Origin: CATOSP01 sp965197545
Lineage (GTDB): Bacteria > Chloroflexota > Dehalococcoidia > Lucifugimonadales > UBA3495
Assembly: GCA_965197545.1 (NCBI GenBank)
Contig: CBDANJ010000008.1
Coordinates: 1,798,001-1,862,000, forward strand
Direction: 5' to 3'
Length of the DNA: 64,000 bases
Position 1 is the stretch's first letter. Every line of letters begins with the position of its first letter. The translations under genes and the position numbers were made by a program. Shown piece after piece: positions 50,143 through 58,956 of this stretch. The notes beneath the pieces were generated by a model, which had not been told where the DNA came from, ran no database searches, and saw only the letters and a program-made list of their open reading frames with translations.

Positions 50143-51480
50143 ATGGTCCAGGAGAATACCGCTGAACGGGAGTTCGTGCTGCGAAGCGCTCAGGAGAACG
50201 ATGTCAAGTTTATCCGGCTCTGGTTCACTGACATCCTGGGCAACCTGAAGGGCTTCGCGATAACCGTCGACGACATGGTGGATGCTATAGAGCAGGGAGT
50301 CGGATTCGACGGGGCGTCCATCGAAGGGTTCGCACGGGTCAACGAAAGCGACATGCGTGCGTTCCCTGAGCCCGCCACCTTCTCGCTACTGCCCTGGCGG
50401 CCCCGTCAGAACGCGGTTGCAAGAATGTTTTGCGACATCCGGACGCCAAAAGGGGAGCTTTTCGCCGGAGACCCCAGGATCGCCCTCAAGCGCAACCTGG
50501 AGCGGCTGGCCAAGGCGGGGTTCACCTACTACGTGGGACCTGAGTTGGAGTTCTTTTACCTGAAGGACGCCAATACTCCGGAACCGCTGGACCATAGCGG
50601 CTACTTTGACCAATTGACCGGGCAACCCTCCAGCGATCTGCGCCGGGACACGGTCTTGAACCTGGCCGATATGGGCATCCCGGTCAAGTATTCCCATCAT
50701 GAAGCAGCTCATAGTCAACACGAAATCGACCTGCAATATACCGACGCCCTGACTATGGCCGACAGCGTTATGACCGCCAAGCTGGTCATTAAAGAGCTGG
50801 CCCAGCTTCAGGGCGCTTACGCTTCGTTCATGCCCAAGCCGCTGTCCGACCAGAACGGGTCGGGGATGCACACTCACCAGTCGCTGTTCCGGGGCAACCA
50901 CAACGCGTTCCACGACCCCGACGACGAGAATCACCTGTCCATGATTGGCAAGCAGTTCATAGCAGGGCTTATTAGGCACGCGCCCGAGATCACCCTGGTG
51001 ACCAACCAGTGGGTCAATTCCTACAAGCGTCTGGTCCCAGGCTACGAAGCGCCCGTGTTCATTTCCTGGGCCCACGTCAACCGGGCCGACCTGATCCGCG
51101 TTCCGGCATACAAGCCTGGCTACGAAAGCTCGGTGCGCATCGAGTACCGCGCGCCGGACCCCGCCTGCAACCCTTATCTAGCCTTCAGCGTCATGCTGGC
51201 CGCGGGACTTCGCGGGATCGAAGAAGAGTACCCCGTGCCTCCTCCGGTGGAGGGGAACGTGTTCATGATGACCAACGAGGAGCGGCAGGCACGTGGTATC
51301 AAGTCTCTGCCCAACAGCCTGGGTGAGGCCATAGCCCTGGCCGAAGAAAGCGAACTGCTGAAAGACGCCCTCGGTGACCACATCTTCAACAGCTTCATCC
51401 GCAACAAGAAGATGGAGTGGGAAGAGTACCGGGCTACAGTCACCGACTACGAGATATCCCGCTACCTGCCTATGCTTTAG
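50143..51480 (+). CDS. glnA: Glutamine synthetase, GSI-alpha-like (445 residues, no adenylylation tyrosine)
   Basis: Shorter GSI form as in Bacillus-type and archaeal enzymes. Motifs: GFDGASIEGFARVNESD, NGSGMHTHQSLFRGN, NSYKRLVPGYEAPVFISW and RIEYRAPDPACNPYLA. In the region of the adenylylation site it reads PPPVEGNVFMMTNEERQ, so the tyrosine is replaced by Phe and covalent control is unlikely. Having alpha- and beta-type enzymes as neighbours suggests different regulation: one by adenylylation or nitrogen promoter, the other by feedback or GlnR-like repression. Confidence 0.93.
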   Translation: MVQENTAEREFVLRSAQENDVKFIRLWFTDILGNLKGFAITVDDMVDAIEQGVGFDGASIEGFARVNESDMRAFPEPATFSLLPWRPRQNAVARMFCDIRTPKGELFAGDPRIALKRNLERLAKAGFTYYVGPELEFFYLKDANTPEPLDHSGYFDQLTGQPSSDLRRDTVLNLADMGIPVKYSHHEAAHSQHEIDLQYTDALTMADSVMTAKLVIKELAQLQGAYASFMPKPLSDQNGSGMHTHQSLFRGNHNAFHDPDDENHLSMIGKQFIAGLIRHAPEITLVTNQWVNSYKRLVPGYEAPVFISWAHVNRADLIRVPAYKPGYESSVRIEYRAPDPACNPYLAFSVMLAAGLRGIEEEYPVPPPVEGNVFMMTNEERQARGIKSLPNSLGEAIALAEESELLKDALGDHIFNSFIRNKKMEWEEYRATVTDYEISRYLPML

Positions 51481-51546
51481 GCAGGGCTGGCCGGGGCGGG
51501 TATCTCCCCGCCGTTGGTTACGGACGCCGTGCCAGCGGAGTAGCGC

Positions 51547-52524
51547 CTAACCCAGTGTGACCGCATTCCCGGTCTGGACCGACTCGTAGGCGGCGATCAC
51601 CACTTCCAGGTCCAACATTCCGGCGGCCCCGGACATTTCCGGGTCCCGGCCCTCTTCGACGCTGTTTTTGAATTCCCGCACCATCGGACGCTGACCAAAC
51701 CCGTCGGGTTCCAGGTCGTAGCGTTTTGCGCTCCGGCCATCATCCAGCCTGAGCCACGATTGGCCTGCCTCGTAGTAGATGGACCCGCCGGTCCCCAGTG
51801 CCGACAGCCAGATGGGTGAGGGCGTGGAGCAGGTCCAGGTGTGGTTGATAATTCCCACTACCCCTGACGGCGACCTGGTGAGCATGGCCAGACCGTCCTC
51901 GGCTTCCAAGCCGGGGTTGCCCGGAGGCACAGCCGCCGCGAACACGGTTTCGGGTCTTCCGGCAAGAAATACCAGCCCGTCGGCCTTGTGGATGCCACCG
52001 TCAATGAACACTCCTCCGCCGTTTAGTTCCAGGTCGTCCCGCCATCCACCAGGTTGAAATAGGGCTTCTTCTTGTATCTGCACCATTCGCAGCTTTCCGA
52101 TGGAGCCGTCCTCGATCAGTTGTTTAGCCAGGCGGATACCGGACATGAAGCGGTAGTTCTCGGCCACCATGAGATTGACGCCCGCCCTTTTGGCAGCGTC
52201 GATCAGGGCCTTGGCCTCGTCCAGAGTCCGGGCGATGGGCTTCTCCACCAGCACGTGTTTTCCTGCCGCCGCCGCCAACATAACGTGGGCTCTATGCAGG
52301 TGGTGTGGAGTGCAGATGTACATCCCGTCAACTCGGGGGTCCGCGGCGGCTGATTCGTAGGAGCCGAACGAGTCTATGCCACCGAACCTGGAGGCGTAGT
52401 CCGCGGCCCGTGAAGGCTCACGGCTGGCGAAATACAGGTCGATTTCGCCTAGCATCGGCTTCATCGCCCTCGCAAAAGCTCCGGCGAAGCGACCGCATCC
52501 CACGATGCACAGGCCAAACGACAT
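51547..52524 (-). CDS. Gfo/Idh/MocA-family NAD(P)-dependent oxidoreductase
   Basis: 325 residues. N-terminal Rossmann GLCIVGCGRFAGAFARAMK, the catalytic-type lysine motif HVLVEKPIARTLDEAKALID and the C-terminal alpha/beta domain (NYRFMSGIRLAKQLIEDGSIG, GGVFIDGGIHKADGLVFLAG). Members oxidise or reduce sugars, inositols or related polyols. No sugar transporter is adjacent. It is convergent with glnA. Confidence 0.87.
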   Translation of the reverse strand: MSFGLCIVGCGRFAGAFARAMKPMLGEIDLYFASREPSRAADYASRFGGIDSFGSYESAAADPRVDGMYICTPHHLHRAHVMLAAAAGKHVLVEKPIARTLDEAKALIDAAKRAGVNLMVAENYRFMSGIRLAKQLIEDGSIGKLRMVQIQEEALFQPGGWRDDLELNGGGVFIDGGIHKADGLVFLAGRPETVFAAAVPPGNPGLEAEDGLAMLTRSPSGVVGIINHTWTCSTPSPIWLSALGTGGSIYYEAGQSWLRLDDGRSAKRYDLEPDGFGQRPMVREFKNSVEEGRDPEMSGAAGMLDLEVVIAAYESVQTGNAVTLG

Positions 52525-52569
52525 GTGTTTGCCTCCCGCCCCATTGAGCGCCGGGGCTATGTTCGGGGA

Positions 52570-54504
52570 TTACGGAGTGGCTTTCCTGTCTGCGTCCTTG
52601 TCTGCTAGCTCAATCGTGAGATTGTATTTCGCGTATTGAAAGGTCTTGGGGGCTAGGGCGGCCACTACCACGACTAAACTCTTCAGGTCCCCGGGAGCCG
52701 ACACCTCAAACGAGCCTGAGTTGTCCTGATCGAGCGCCATCATCGTCACTTTCGGCGGGTCGTTTGACTCTATAAGCTGGACAATGTAGGTCTGGGCCAA
52801 TTCATTGTTGGTCAGTACGAATCCTCGTGGCCGCCATTCCTGGAGTGGGCGGAACTTGCCGCCTGCCACCACGCCAATCCCGCGTAGGCACAGACCAGGC
52901 CCGTGGACGGCGTCGTCAGTTAGGTATTGGAACCTGATCTGTAACTTTTGGCCTGCGTAATGGGATAGGTCCACCGACTCCGTGGTCCACCCGCCGCTAT
53001 TTCCGGTATATCCGTCCCCGTAACTGTTGCCCATGGGGTTTTCCGGAGATGTCCCCTGCGCCTTCAAAATCTCCCAGCGGCTTCCGCCGTCGGTGGACAC
53101 CTGAACGTATGCGTAGTCCCAGTTCTCTTCCAGGTCATACCAAACATCGTACCGCAAAGCCGCACGGTCCATGCCGTGAAGGTCAAGGTCATGTGTCAGA
53201 GTAGAGTCGATGGCGTCTCCGGCGTTGCTCCACCAGCACCCCTCGGGACCAACTTCGGCAGCTATTATCCCGGTCTTCCGAGAGCCCTGGAATCTGATCC
53301 GGACCGGACCCTCGAATCCCTCCAACGCGACGTACTCAACCGAGTACTGTGGAATTTCCGACTCGAACTCCGTAAAGCTGTCGATGAACCTGTTGGTCCT
53401 GGCCCGCACATGGAGTCCGGGATATCCATAGACTCCCTCCGGCAAATCTAGGAAGTTGGCCACGGCCCAGTCGGCGAATACATCTTGAAAGGTGCGGTCA
53501 TAGCCAGCCCGCTGGAGGTACTCCTCGATACCTGCCACACCATCTCCGGGTGTTTCCAGTAACAGGCGCAATTCTTCAAGCGGTGCGTAGTGTTCCGCCA
53601 GGTAGTGCATGAATAGGGCGGCCGTGCCGTAGCTCGCGCGAATGCGGACCGCGTCTAAAGGCCAGTTCACCAGTGAAGTAGGGGTCCCGCCAGTGTACGC
53701 CAGGATGCTGCCGGAGCTAAATCCGGCGACCGAGATGGCCAATTCAGAAAGGCCCTCGTTGACCCAGGTATCTTCCGATGGGTCGTGCCGCCAGTGGATT
53801 AGGTGCTGAAGTTCGTGAGCCAAGGTGGCCAGGTAGCCGGAGGACCCTATGCCCATGTACGCGGTATTCACATAGACCATTTCCCGCTGGTTGCTGAACT
53901 CGAAGATTTCCCTGGGGTATTCATCAGTTGAGTTGAAGTACCCTCCCGCTCCCCGGATATGCCCGTTCAGGATGGTTAGGCGGGCATGACCATCCACGCC
54001 CGGTGACCATTCAGAGCCGAATACCGAGGTAACCACCGGGTAGACTTGCTGGTCGAAAGCCGTCGCTGAACGCCTCAATTTGTCTGGGTCAAATTGTTGG
54101 CCGGATTCGACGTACCAATAAGCATGGTCCGAAACAAGAGCAAGTTCAAATTGGGACTGGTACATGTTGAGCTGGTCCAGGTCCGCAAGCCAGAAGGTGT
54201 CCACTCGCCCCTCATGCAGGACGCCGGTCTCGAGGGCAGCTACTCTGGGGGAGTCTTGGGTGACATTGGGAGTTAGCTCTGACGCCAGCCGGTAGACGTC
54301 CCGCTCAGGCGGCTCCGGAATTGGTGAGCCGACGGTCTGAGGTGCGGCATATTCCGGGGTAGGGGGTGGAATTGAGGGCTGCGGCTGGGCCGCCGGAGAG
54401 CTGCATGCCGTCAGTAATCCGGCGCACAATATCAGCAACATGCACCGGTGATATCGCTCAATGCGGACTGCGGCGAGGCGGGTGATGGCCTGGAGTGAGG
54501 TCAA
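52570..54504 (-). CDS. Lipoprotein metalloprotease, immune-inhibitor-A-like
   Basis: About 644 residues from the TTG at 54504, which has GGGAG upstream; a TTG at 54531 is an alternative that overlaps the pth stop. A signal sequence with lipobox (MLLILCAGLLTACSS) predicts an exported lipoprotein. The zinc motif is LATLAHELQHLIHWRHDPS, with the downstream Glu in WVNEGLSELA. The middle and C-terminal parts carry beta-sandwich domains like those in immune-inhibitor-type and MAM-like proteases (WDYAYVQVSTDGGSRWEILK, VDLSHYAGQKLQIRFQYLTD). It lies 23 bases after pth on the same strand. Confidence 0.83.
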   Translation of the reverse strand: MTSLQAITRLAAVRIERYHRCMLLILCAGLLTACSSPAAQPQPSIPPPTPEYAAPQTVGSPIPEPPERDVYRLASELTPNVTQDSPRVAALETGVLHEGRVDTFWLADLDQLNMYQSQFELALVSDHAYWYVESGQQFDPDKLRRSATAFDQQVYPVVTSVFGSEWSPGVDGHARLTILNGHIRGAGGYFNSTDEYPREIFEFSNQREMVYVNTAYMGIGSSGYLATLAHELQHLIHWRHDPSEDTWVNEGLSELAISVAGFSSGSILAYTGGTPTSLVNWPLDAVRIRASYGTAALFMHYLAEHYAPLEELRLLLETPGDGVAGIEEYLQRAGYDRTFQDVFADWAVANFLDLPEGVYGYPGLHVRARTNRFIDSFTEFESEIPQYSVEYVALEGFEGPVRIRFQGSRKTGIIAAEVGPEGCWWSNAGDAIDSTLTHDLDLHGMDRAALRYDVWYDLEENWDYAYVQVSTDGGSRWEILKAQGTSPENPMGNSYGDGYTGNSGGWTTESVDLSHYAGQKLQIRFQYLTDDAVHGPGLCLRGIGVVAGGKFRPLQEWRPRGFVLTNNELAQTYIVQLIESNDPPKVTMMALDQDNSGSFEVSAPGDLKSLVVVVAALAPKTFQYAKYNLTIELADKDADRKATP

Positions 54505-54527
54505 GAGCTCTCCCTTACGAGATTGCC

Positions 54528-55100
54528 TCAATCACCCGGCTTCCGGTTGAAGAGGTTCATCGCCGCGTTGATATCATTCTCCAGCAGGCAGTCAACGGCA
54601 TCGGTTGCCCGCGAAACCGAGTCCTCGATGACCGGCGACTCATCGGCTGAGAACGGTCCGAGCACATGTGCGATGGGGTCTCCGCCGAGCGGCGGATGGC
54701 CGATACCCACGCGAAGGCGGGGAAAGTTTTGGGAATGGAGCGCCGCGATGATGGAGCGAATCCCGTTATGGCCACCGTCGCTGCCCGAAGGACGCAACCG
54801 CAACGTACCGACGGGCAATTCCATCTCGTCGTAGACGATCACGAGGTTCGTGGGTGGCGCCGCGAACCGGGTCAGCAGGTAGTCGACTCCCTCCCCGCTG
54901 TTGTTCATGAAGGTGCGCGGCTTGGCCAGCACCACGTCTTGTCCGGCACGTGTGCCGCGGCCGAGAACAGCCTTGGCGCGGCGTTCGTTGACCGTTATTC
55001 CCCAACGCCTGGCCATTGAGTCGATACACCAAAAACCCAGGTTGTGGCGGCTATTGCGGTAGCGGTCTCCGGGATTGCCCAGTCCGACGATGAGCCACAT
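54528..55100 (-). CDS. pth: Peptidyl-tRNA hydrolase
   Basis: 190 residues. Classical Pth features: LIVGLGNPGDRYRNSRHNLGF with the catalytic His, LAKPRTFMNNSGEGVDYLL, LVIVYDEMELPVGTLRLRPS and GHNGIRSIIAALHSQNFPRL. It releases peptides from stalled peptidyl-tRNA. It sits three bases after ligA and 23 before the metalloprotease gene. Confidence 0.95.
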   Translation of the reverse strand: MWLIVGLGNPGDRYRNSRHNLGFWCIDSMARRWGITVNERRAKAVLGRGTRAGQDVVLAKPRTFMNNSGEGVDYLLTRFAAPPTNLVIVYDEMELPVGTLRLRPSGSDGGHNGIRSIIAALHSQNFPRLRVGIGHPPLGGDPIAHVLGPFSADESPVIEDSVSRATDAVDCLLENDINAAMNLFNRKPGD

Positions 55101-55103
55101 AGA

Positions 55104-57134
55104 TTACTGGGACGCCTCGAGCTCGGCGCGCGCCAGCAACTCCAGGAAACCTGCTTCGTCCAATACCGGGGTTCCCAGCTTTTGCGCGGCGTCGAGCTTG
55201 GAGCCCGGGGACTCGCCTGCCACCAGGTAACTGGTGCGGTGGGTGACGGAGGAGCCCACGCTGCCGCCGAGCGCCTTGATTCGGGATTCGGCTTCACGAC
55301 GCGGGAACGCCGACAGGGTCCCCGTCACGACAAAGCTCTGTCCGGACAGGGGAAGGCTGTCCCGGTCGACCTGCTGAACTTCCTGGTGTAGCTTGACGCC
55401 AGCCTGGCGCAGTTTTTCGATAACCTCAAGGTTGCTGGGAATGGTGAAGTAAGCGGCCACGCTTTCGGCGATTTTTGGGCCGATGCCAGGAATTTCGGTT
55501 AGCTCCTCTTCGCTGGCCTGGGCCAGGGAGTCGATGCTGGGGAAGCGGTTGGTAAGCAGTTCGGCGATCTCCGGCCCAACGTGCAATATGCCCAGCGCAA
55601 ACAGCACCCTGACCAGCGACCGCTGCTTGCTGGCTTCGACGTTGCCGAGGACTCGCGTCGCAAGCTTATCGCCCATCCGGTCCAGCTCTAGGAGTTTGTC
55701 CTTGCGGAGGTAGTAGAGGCCCGACAGGTCATTGACGAGCCCTTTCTCGATCAATGTGCCGCACCACTGCTCGCCCAGACCGTCGATGTCCATCGCCCCC
55801 TTGCTGACGAAGTGCTTGAGCAACTCGAAAAACTGGACGGGGCATCCGAAATTAGGGCAGCGGTGCATCGCTTCCGACTCGGGTTTTACCACCGGAGTAC
55901 CGCATACCGGGCAGTGAGCCGGCATCAGGAAGGGCTGTTCATCGCCTGTGCGGCGTTCGACGATGGAGCCCACTACCTGGGGAATAACGTCACCAGCCCG
56001 CTCCACCGTCACCCAGTCGCCGACTCGGATGTCTTTCCGATGGATGTCTTCTTCGTTGTGCAACGAAGCTTGCTTCACAGTGGCGCCGCTCACGATCACC
56101 GGCTCCAGGATTGCATAGGGGTTGAGGCTGCCGGTGCGCCCCACATTGATCCCGATATTGATGAGCCTGGTGACGGCCTGTTCAGCCGGAAACTTGTAGG
56201 CGATGGCCCAGCGGGGCTCCCGGCCAACGAATCCCAGGGTGGATTGGTAGCTGAAGGGGTCGACTTTTATCACGACCCCGTCCACTTCGTAGGGCAGGTC
56301 GTGGCGGGATTCCAACCAATACCGGTAATAATCGCTGGCTTCGTCCAGGGTGTGGAACCGCCGGTTGTTGGGGTTGGTGCGGAAGCCCAGGGCGCTCAGC
56401 CATTCCATGCTGGCCCAGTGGCCTTCGGGCAGCGGGTGGTCCTCGGCTCCCCCCAGGCTGTAGACCCAGATCTGCAGGTTTCTTGATGCGGTTATTTTGG
56501 GGTCAAGCTGCCGCACGCTGCCCGCCCCGGTGTTCCTGGGGTTGGCGTACAATTGTTCCCCGCGCTCGGCCCGCTCTTCATTGAGCCGCCGGAAATCCTC
56601 GACGGGCAGGTAGACCTCACCACGGACCTCAAGGTCTGGAGGCGGGTCCCCCCTAAGAGTGATGGGAATGCTGCGAATGGTGCGCAGGTTTTGGGTTACG
56701 TCCTCTCCGGTGTACCCGTCTCCCCTGGTGGCGCCCTGCTGGAGTTCGCCATTCTGATACCGGAGACTCACGGCGAGGCCGTCGATCTTCAGCTCGCAAA
56801 CAAGGTCGAAGTCCGCGCCGTCCAACAACCCCTTGACCCGGCGGTACCAGGCCTGCAGGTCATCGTCATCGAAAGCATTGGATAAACTGAGCATTGGGCG
56901 AGAATGCTGTACTTGCGAGAACCCGTCCGCTGGGGCCGCGCCGACCCGCTGAGTGGGGGAGGCGGGATTGACCAGGTGCGGGTACTCCTGTTCCAGCCGC
57001 CGCAACTCCGTCATGAGGCGGTCGTATTCGGCGTCCGTAACGTCAGGGTCGTCTAGGACGTAGTAGCGGTAGTTATGGTGGTTGATCTCCCGATGCAACT
57101 CAGCGGCGCGCCGGTCGACGTTTACATCCACCAT
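55104..57134 (-). CDS. ligA: NAD-dependent DNA ligase
   Basis: 676 residues. The adenylation lysine is in CELKIDGLAVSLRYQNG, with the nucleotidyl-transfer motifs EVRGEVYLPVEDFRRL and DGVVIKVDPFSYQSTLG. A four-cysteine zinc finger follows (CPVCGTPV to HRCPNFGCPV), then HhH repeats (LTEIPGIGPKIAESVAAYF) and a BRCT domain (LSGQSFVVTGTLSAFPRREA). Complete standard domain order. It is the first gene of a ligA-pth-metalloprotease run. Confidence 0.96.
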   Translation of the reverse strand: MVDVNVDRRAAELHREINHHNYRYYVLDDPDVTDAEYDRLMTELRRLEQEYPHLVNPASPTQRVGAAPADGFSQVQHSRPMLSLSNAFDDDDLQAWYRRVKGLLDGADFDLVCELKIDGLAVSLRYQNGELQQGATRGDGYTGEDVTQNLRTIRSIPITLRGDPPPDLEVRGEVYLPVEDFRRLNEERAERGEQLYANPRNTGAGSVRQLDPKITASRNLQIWVYSLGGAEDHPLPEGHWASMEWLSALGFRTNPNNRRFHTLDEASDYYRYWLESRHDLPYEVDGVVIKVDPFSYQSTLGFVGREPRWAIAYKFPAEQAVTRLINIGINVGRTGSLNPYAILEPVIVSGATVKQASLHNEEDIHRKDIRVGDWVTVERAGDVIPQVVGSIVERRTGDEQPFLMPAHCPVCGTPVVKPESEAMHRCPNFGCPVQFFELLKHFVSKGAMDIDGLGEQWCGTLIEKGLVNDLSGLYYLRKDKLLELDRMGDKLATRVLGNVEASKQRSLVRVLFALGILHVGPEIAELLTNRFPSIDSLAQASEEELTEIPGIGPKIAESVAAYFTIPSNLEVIEKLRQAGVKLHQEVQQVDRDSLPLSGQSFVVTGTLSAFPRREAESRIKALGGSVGSSVTHRTSYLVAGESPGSKLDAAQKLGTPVLDEAGFLELLARAELEASQ

Positions 57135-57255
57135 GGTCTGTGCGTCTCCCGTTGATTGGAATGTGTATTAAGTATAATATCATTCCGGCTGACACGGGAA
57201 TAACGGTAGAATCCACCATAGGCGGTTTCTCAATCAACTCGGGGGACGTATCGAA

Positions 57256-58620
57256 ATGCAGGAAGCGCAAGCGAGCCATGCCGTAACCGATCGGCCGCAG
57301 GGATTGCGAGGCACAGCGCCTTTCATTCTTAGCGGGTTGAGCGGCGGCCACGGGATATTCCATTGGTTTACCCAAAGCTTCTTCGTCATGTTGCCCGCGG
57401 TGGTCGCCACCTTTGGGCTGAGTGGAATTCAGGTTGGCGCAATATCCACCACCCGGGAGGTAGTGTCTGGCACCATTGCCCTTCCGGGAGGCGTGGTAAC
57501 GGATATGCTGCGGCGGCACTGGGGCATCGTCATGGCCGTATGTATGGCCTTGTTCGGGGTCGGCTGGCTGGTAATGGGGCTGGCTCCGGTATATCCAGTC
57601 CTGTTGGTGGGCATGGGCATCGTGGCCATGGCGGCCTCGGTATGGCATCTTCCCGCTACCGCGGCCTTGTCCCATCATTTCTCGCACCGCCGGGGCTCGG
57701 CCCTGTCCTTCCACGGAATCGGCGGGAACATAGGCGACGTGCTTGGCCCGGCGCTGACTGGCGGACTGCTCTCCGGCGTGCTTCTTGTCACATTGACGTG
57801 GAGAGGGATCCTGAGCGTCTACACCGTCGTACCTATACTGCTCAGTTTCCTGGTCTATTGGGCGTTTCGTGACATCGGCCACTCGGGCACGCAGGACAGG
57901 CAGAGCACGGGGTTCACCGAGCAATTGGCCCAGACTAGCCAGTCCTTCCGCACCCACCCCCGCTTATGGGGAATCATGGTGGTGGGCGGGCTGCGCGGGA
58001 TGGCGTCGGTGGCCTTTGTCCCGTTCCTGGCCCTATACCTGGGGTTGGAAAGCGAGCTAGGTATGGAGAAGTGGGCTCTGGGTCTTCACGTGGCCCTGTT
58101 GGTGGGAGTGGGGGTCGTTTCCACGCCGGTCATGGGATATCTTTCCGACCGGTTTGGCAGAAAGATCGTGCTGATACCCGGTCTTCTGGCGTTGTGCGCC
58201 CTGACCTATCTGCTCGTGCCCTACGGTGAAGGAATAGGTCTCATCATCATTCTCGCTCTGATGGGAGTGTTCTTCTTTAGCGATCAGCCTATTCTGACCG
58301 CCGCCGCCCTGGACACGGTGGGCGAGGGAGTCGTGGCCAGTACCCTGGGAGTGTTCTCGTTCTCCCGGTTTGCCCTGGCGGCGGCTTCACCGTTGGTCGC
58401 CGGTGCATTGTTCGATTCAAGCGTGGGGTCGTCCGGAACGTTCTACTACATTGCCGCGCTGTACCTGGTTGCGACGGTAGTGCTGTTGGCCATACCACTG
58501 GCCCCTCCCCAGCGCACCGCCACTGCCGGGCACCACGGTCATGGTCACGGCCACGAGCATGAAGACGAGAGCGGCCATGGGCACGAGCATGGGGACGGTC
58601 ACGGCCACGGACATCATTAG
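57256..58620 (+). CDS. MFS transporter with a histidine-rich C-terminus
   Basis: 454 residues, about 12 membrane helices, with MFS motif A-like GVVTDMLRRHWGIVMAV and GYLSDRFGRKIVLIPGLLAL. In overall style it resembles the fosmidomycin-resistance/YfcJ-like branch. The last 30 residues are a His/Gly/Glu string (positions about 425-454, many HGH and HEH units) that should bind Ni, Zn or Co ions. This tail is atypical for sugar or drug exporters and suggests a metal-linked role or a metal-sensing regulatory tail. Start ATG at 57256. Confidence 0.85.
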   Translation: MQEAQASHAVTDRPQGLRGTAPFILSGLSGGHGIFHWFTQSFFVMLPAVVATFGLSGIQVGAISTTREVVSGTIALPGGVVTDMLRRHWGIVMAVCMALFGVGWLVMGLAPVYPVLLVGMGIVAMAASVWHLPATAALSHHFSHRRGSALSFHGIGGNIGDVLGPALTGGLLSGVLLVTLTWRGILSVYTVVPILLSFLVYWAFRDIGHSGTQDRQSTGFTEQLAQTSQSFRTHPRLWGIMVVGGLRGMASVAFVPFLALYLGLESELGMEKWALGLHVALLVGVGVVSTPVMGYLSDRFGRKIVLIPGLLALCALTYLLVPYGEGIGLIIILALMGVFFFSDQPILTAAALDTVGEGVVASTLGVFSFSRFALAAASPLVAGALFDSSVGSSGTFYYIAALYLVATVVLLAIPLAPPQRTATAGHHGHGHGHEHEDESGHGHEHGDGHGHGHH

Positions 58621-58647
58621 ACCGGCGTAGGCTGGGCTCTGGAATCG

Positions 58648-58921
58648 TAGCTGTTCAGACTTGATGAGGCGGATTGGTTGAATCCCGCATCGGTCATCTC
58701 TGTAATAAGCCTCTCAAGATGTCCGGTCCACCAGTCCGTCATTTCGGCGAAGAGCCTGCCCCCGGCTCGATCGGGGGCGGGAATCCAGAAATGCCAATGA
58801 TAGGGACCTTTGCTGGTTGCAAAGGCTTCTGGATTCCGGGTCAAAGCCTGCCCCGTACTGGATACGGGGCCCGGAATGACGGGCTGGGGCCGGTAAAGAT
58901 CCATCAAGCCTGAACAGTTAC
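58648..58921. mobile_element. Inverted-repeat element, family B, second copy (about 274 bp)
   Basis: Left end AGCTGTTCAGACTTGATGAG and right end (inverse) AACTGTTCAGGCTTGATGG match the ends of the copy at 37418. The interior shares the palindromes CCCCCGGCTCGATCGGGGGC and CCCCGTACTGGATACGGGGC and AATCCAGAAATGCCAATGAT. It occupies nearly all of the gap between the MFS and YvcK genes. Confidence 0.62.
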
Positions 58922-58956
58922 CGGGAATCGTGAAGAGGTCCGAATGGGGCTTCGGC

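Noticed and set aside
57100..57957. A 285-codon minus-strand frame opposite the MFS gene
   Set aside because: The plus-strand frame has clear transporter motifs; the minus frame is low-complexity and Arg/His/Gln-rich.
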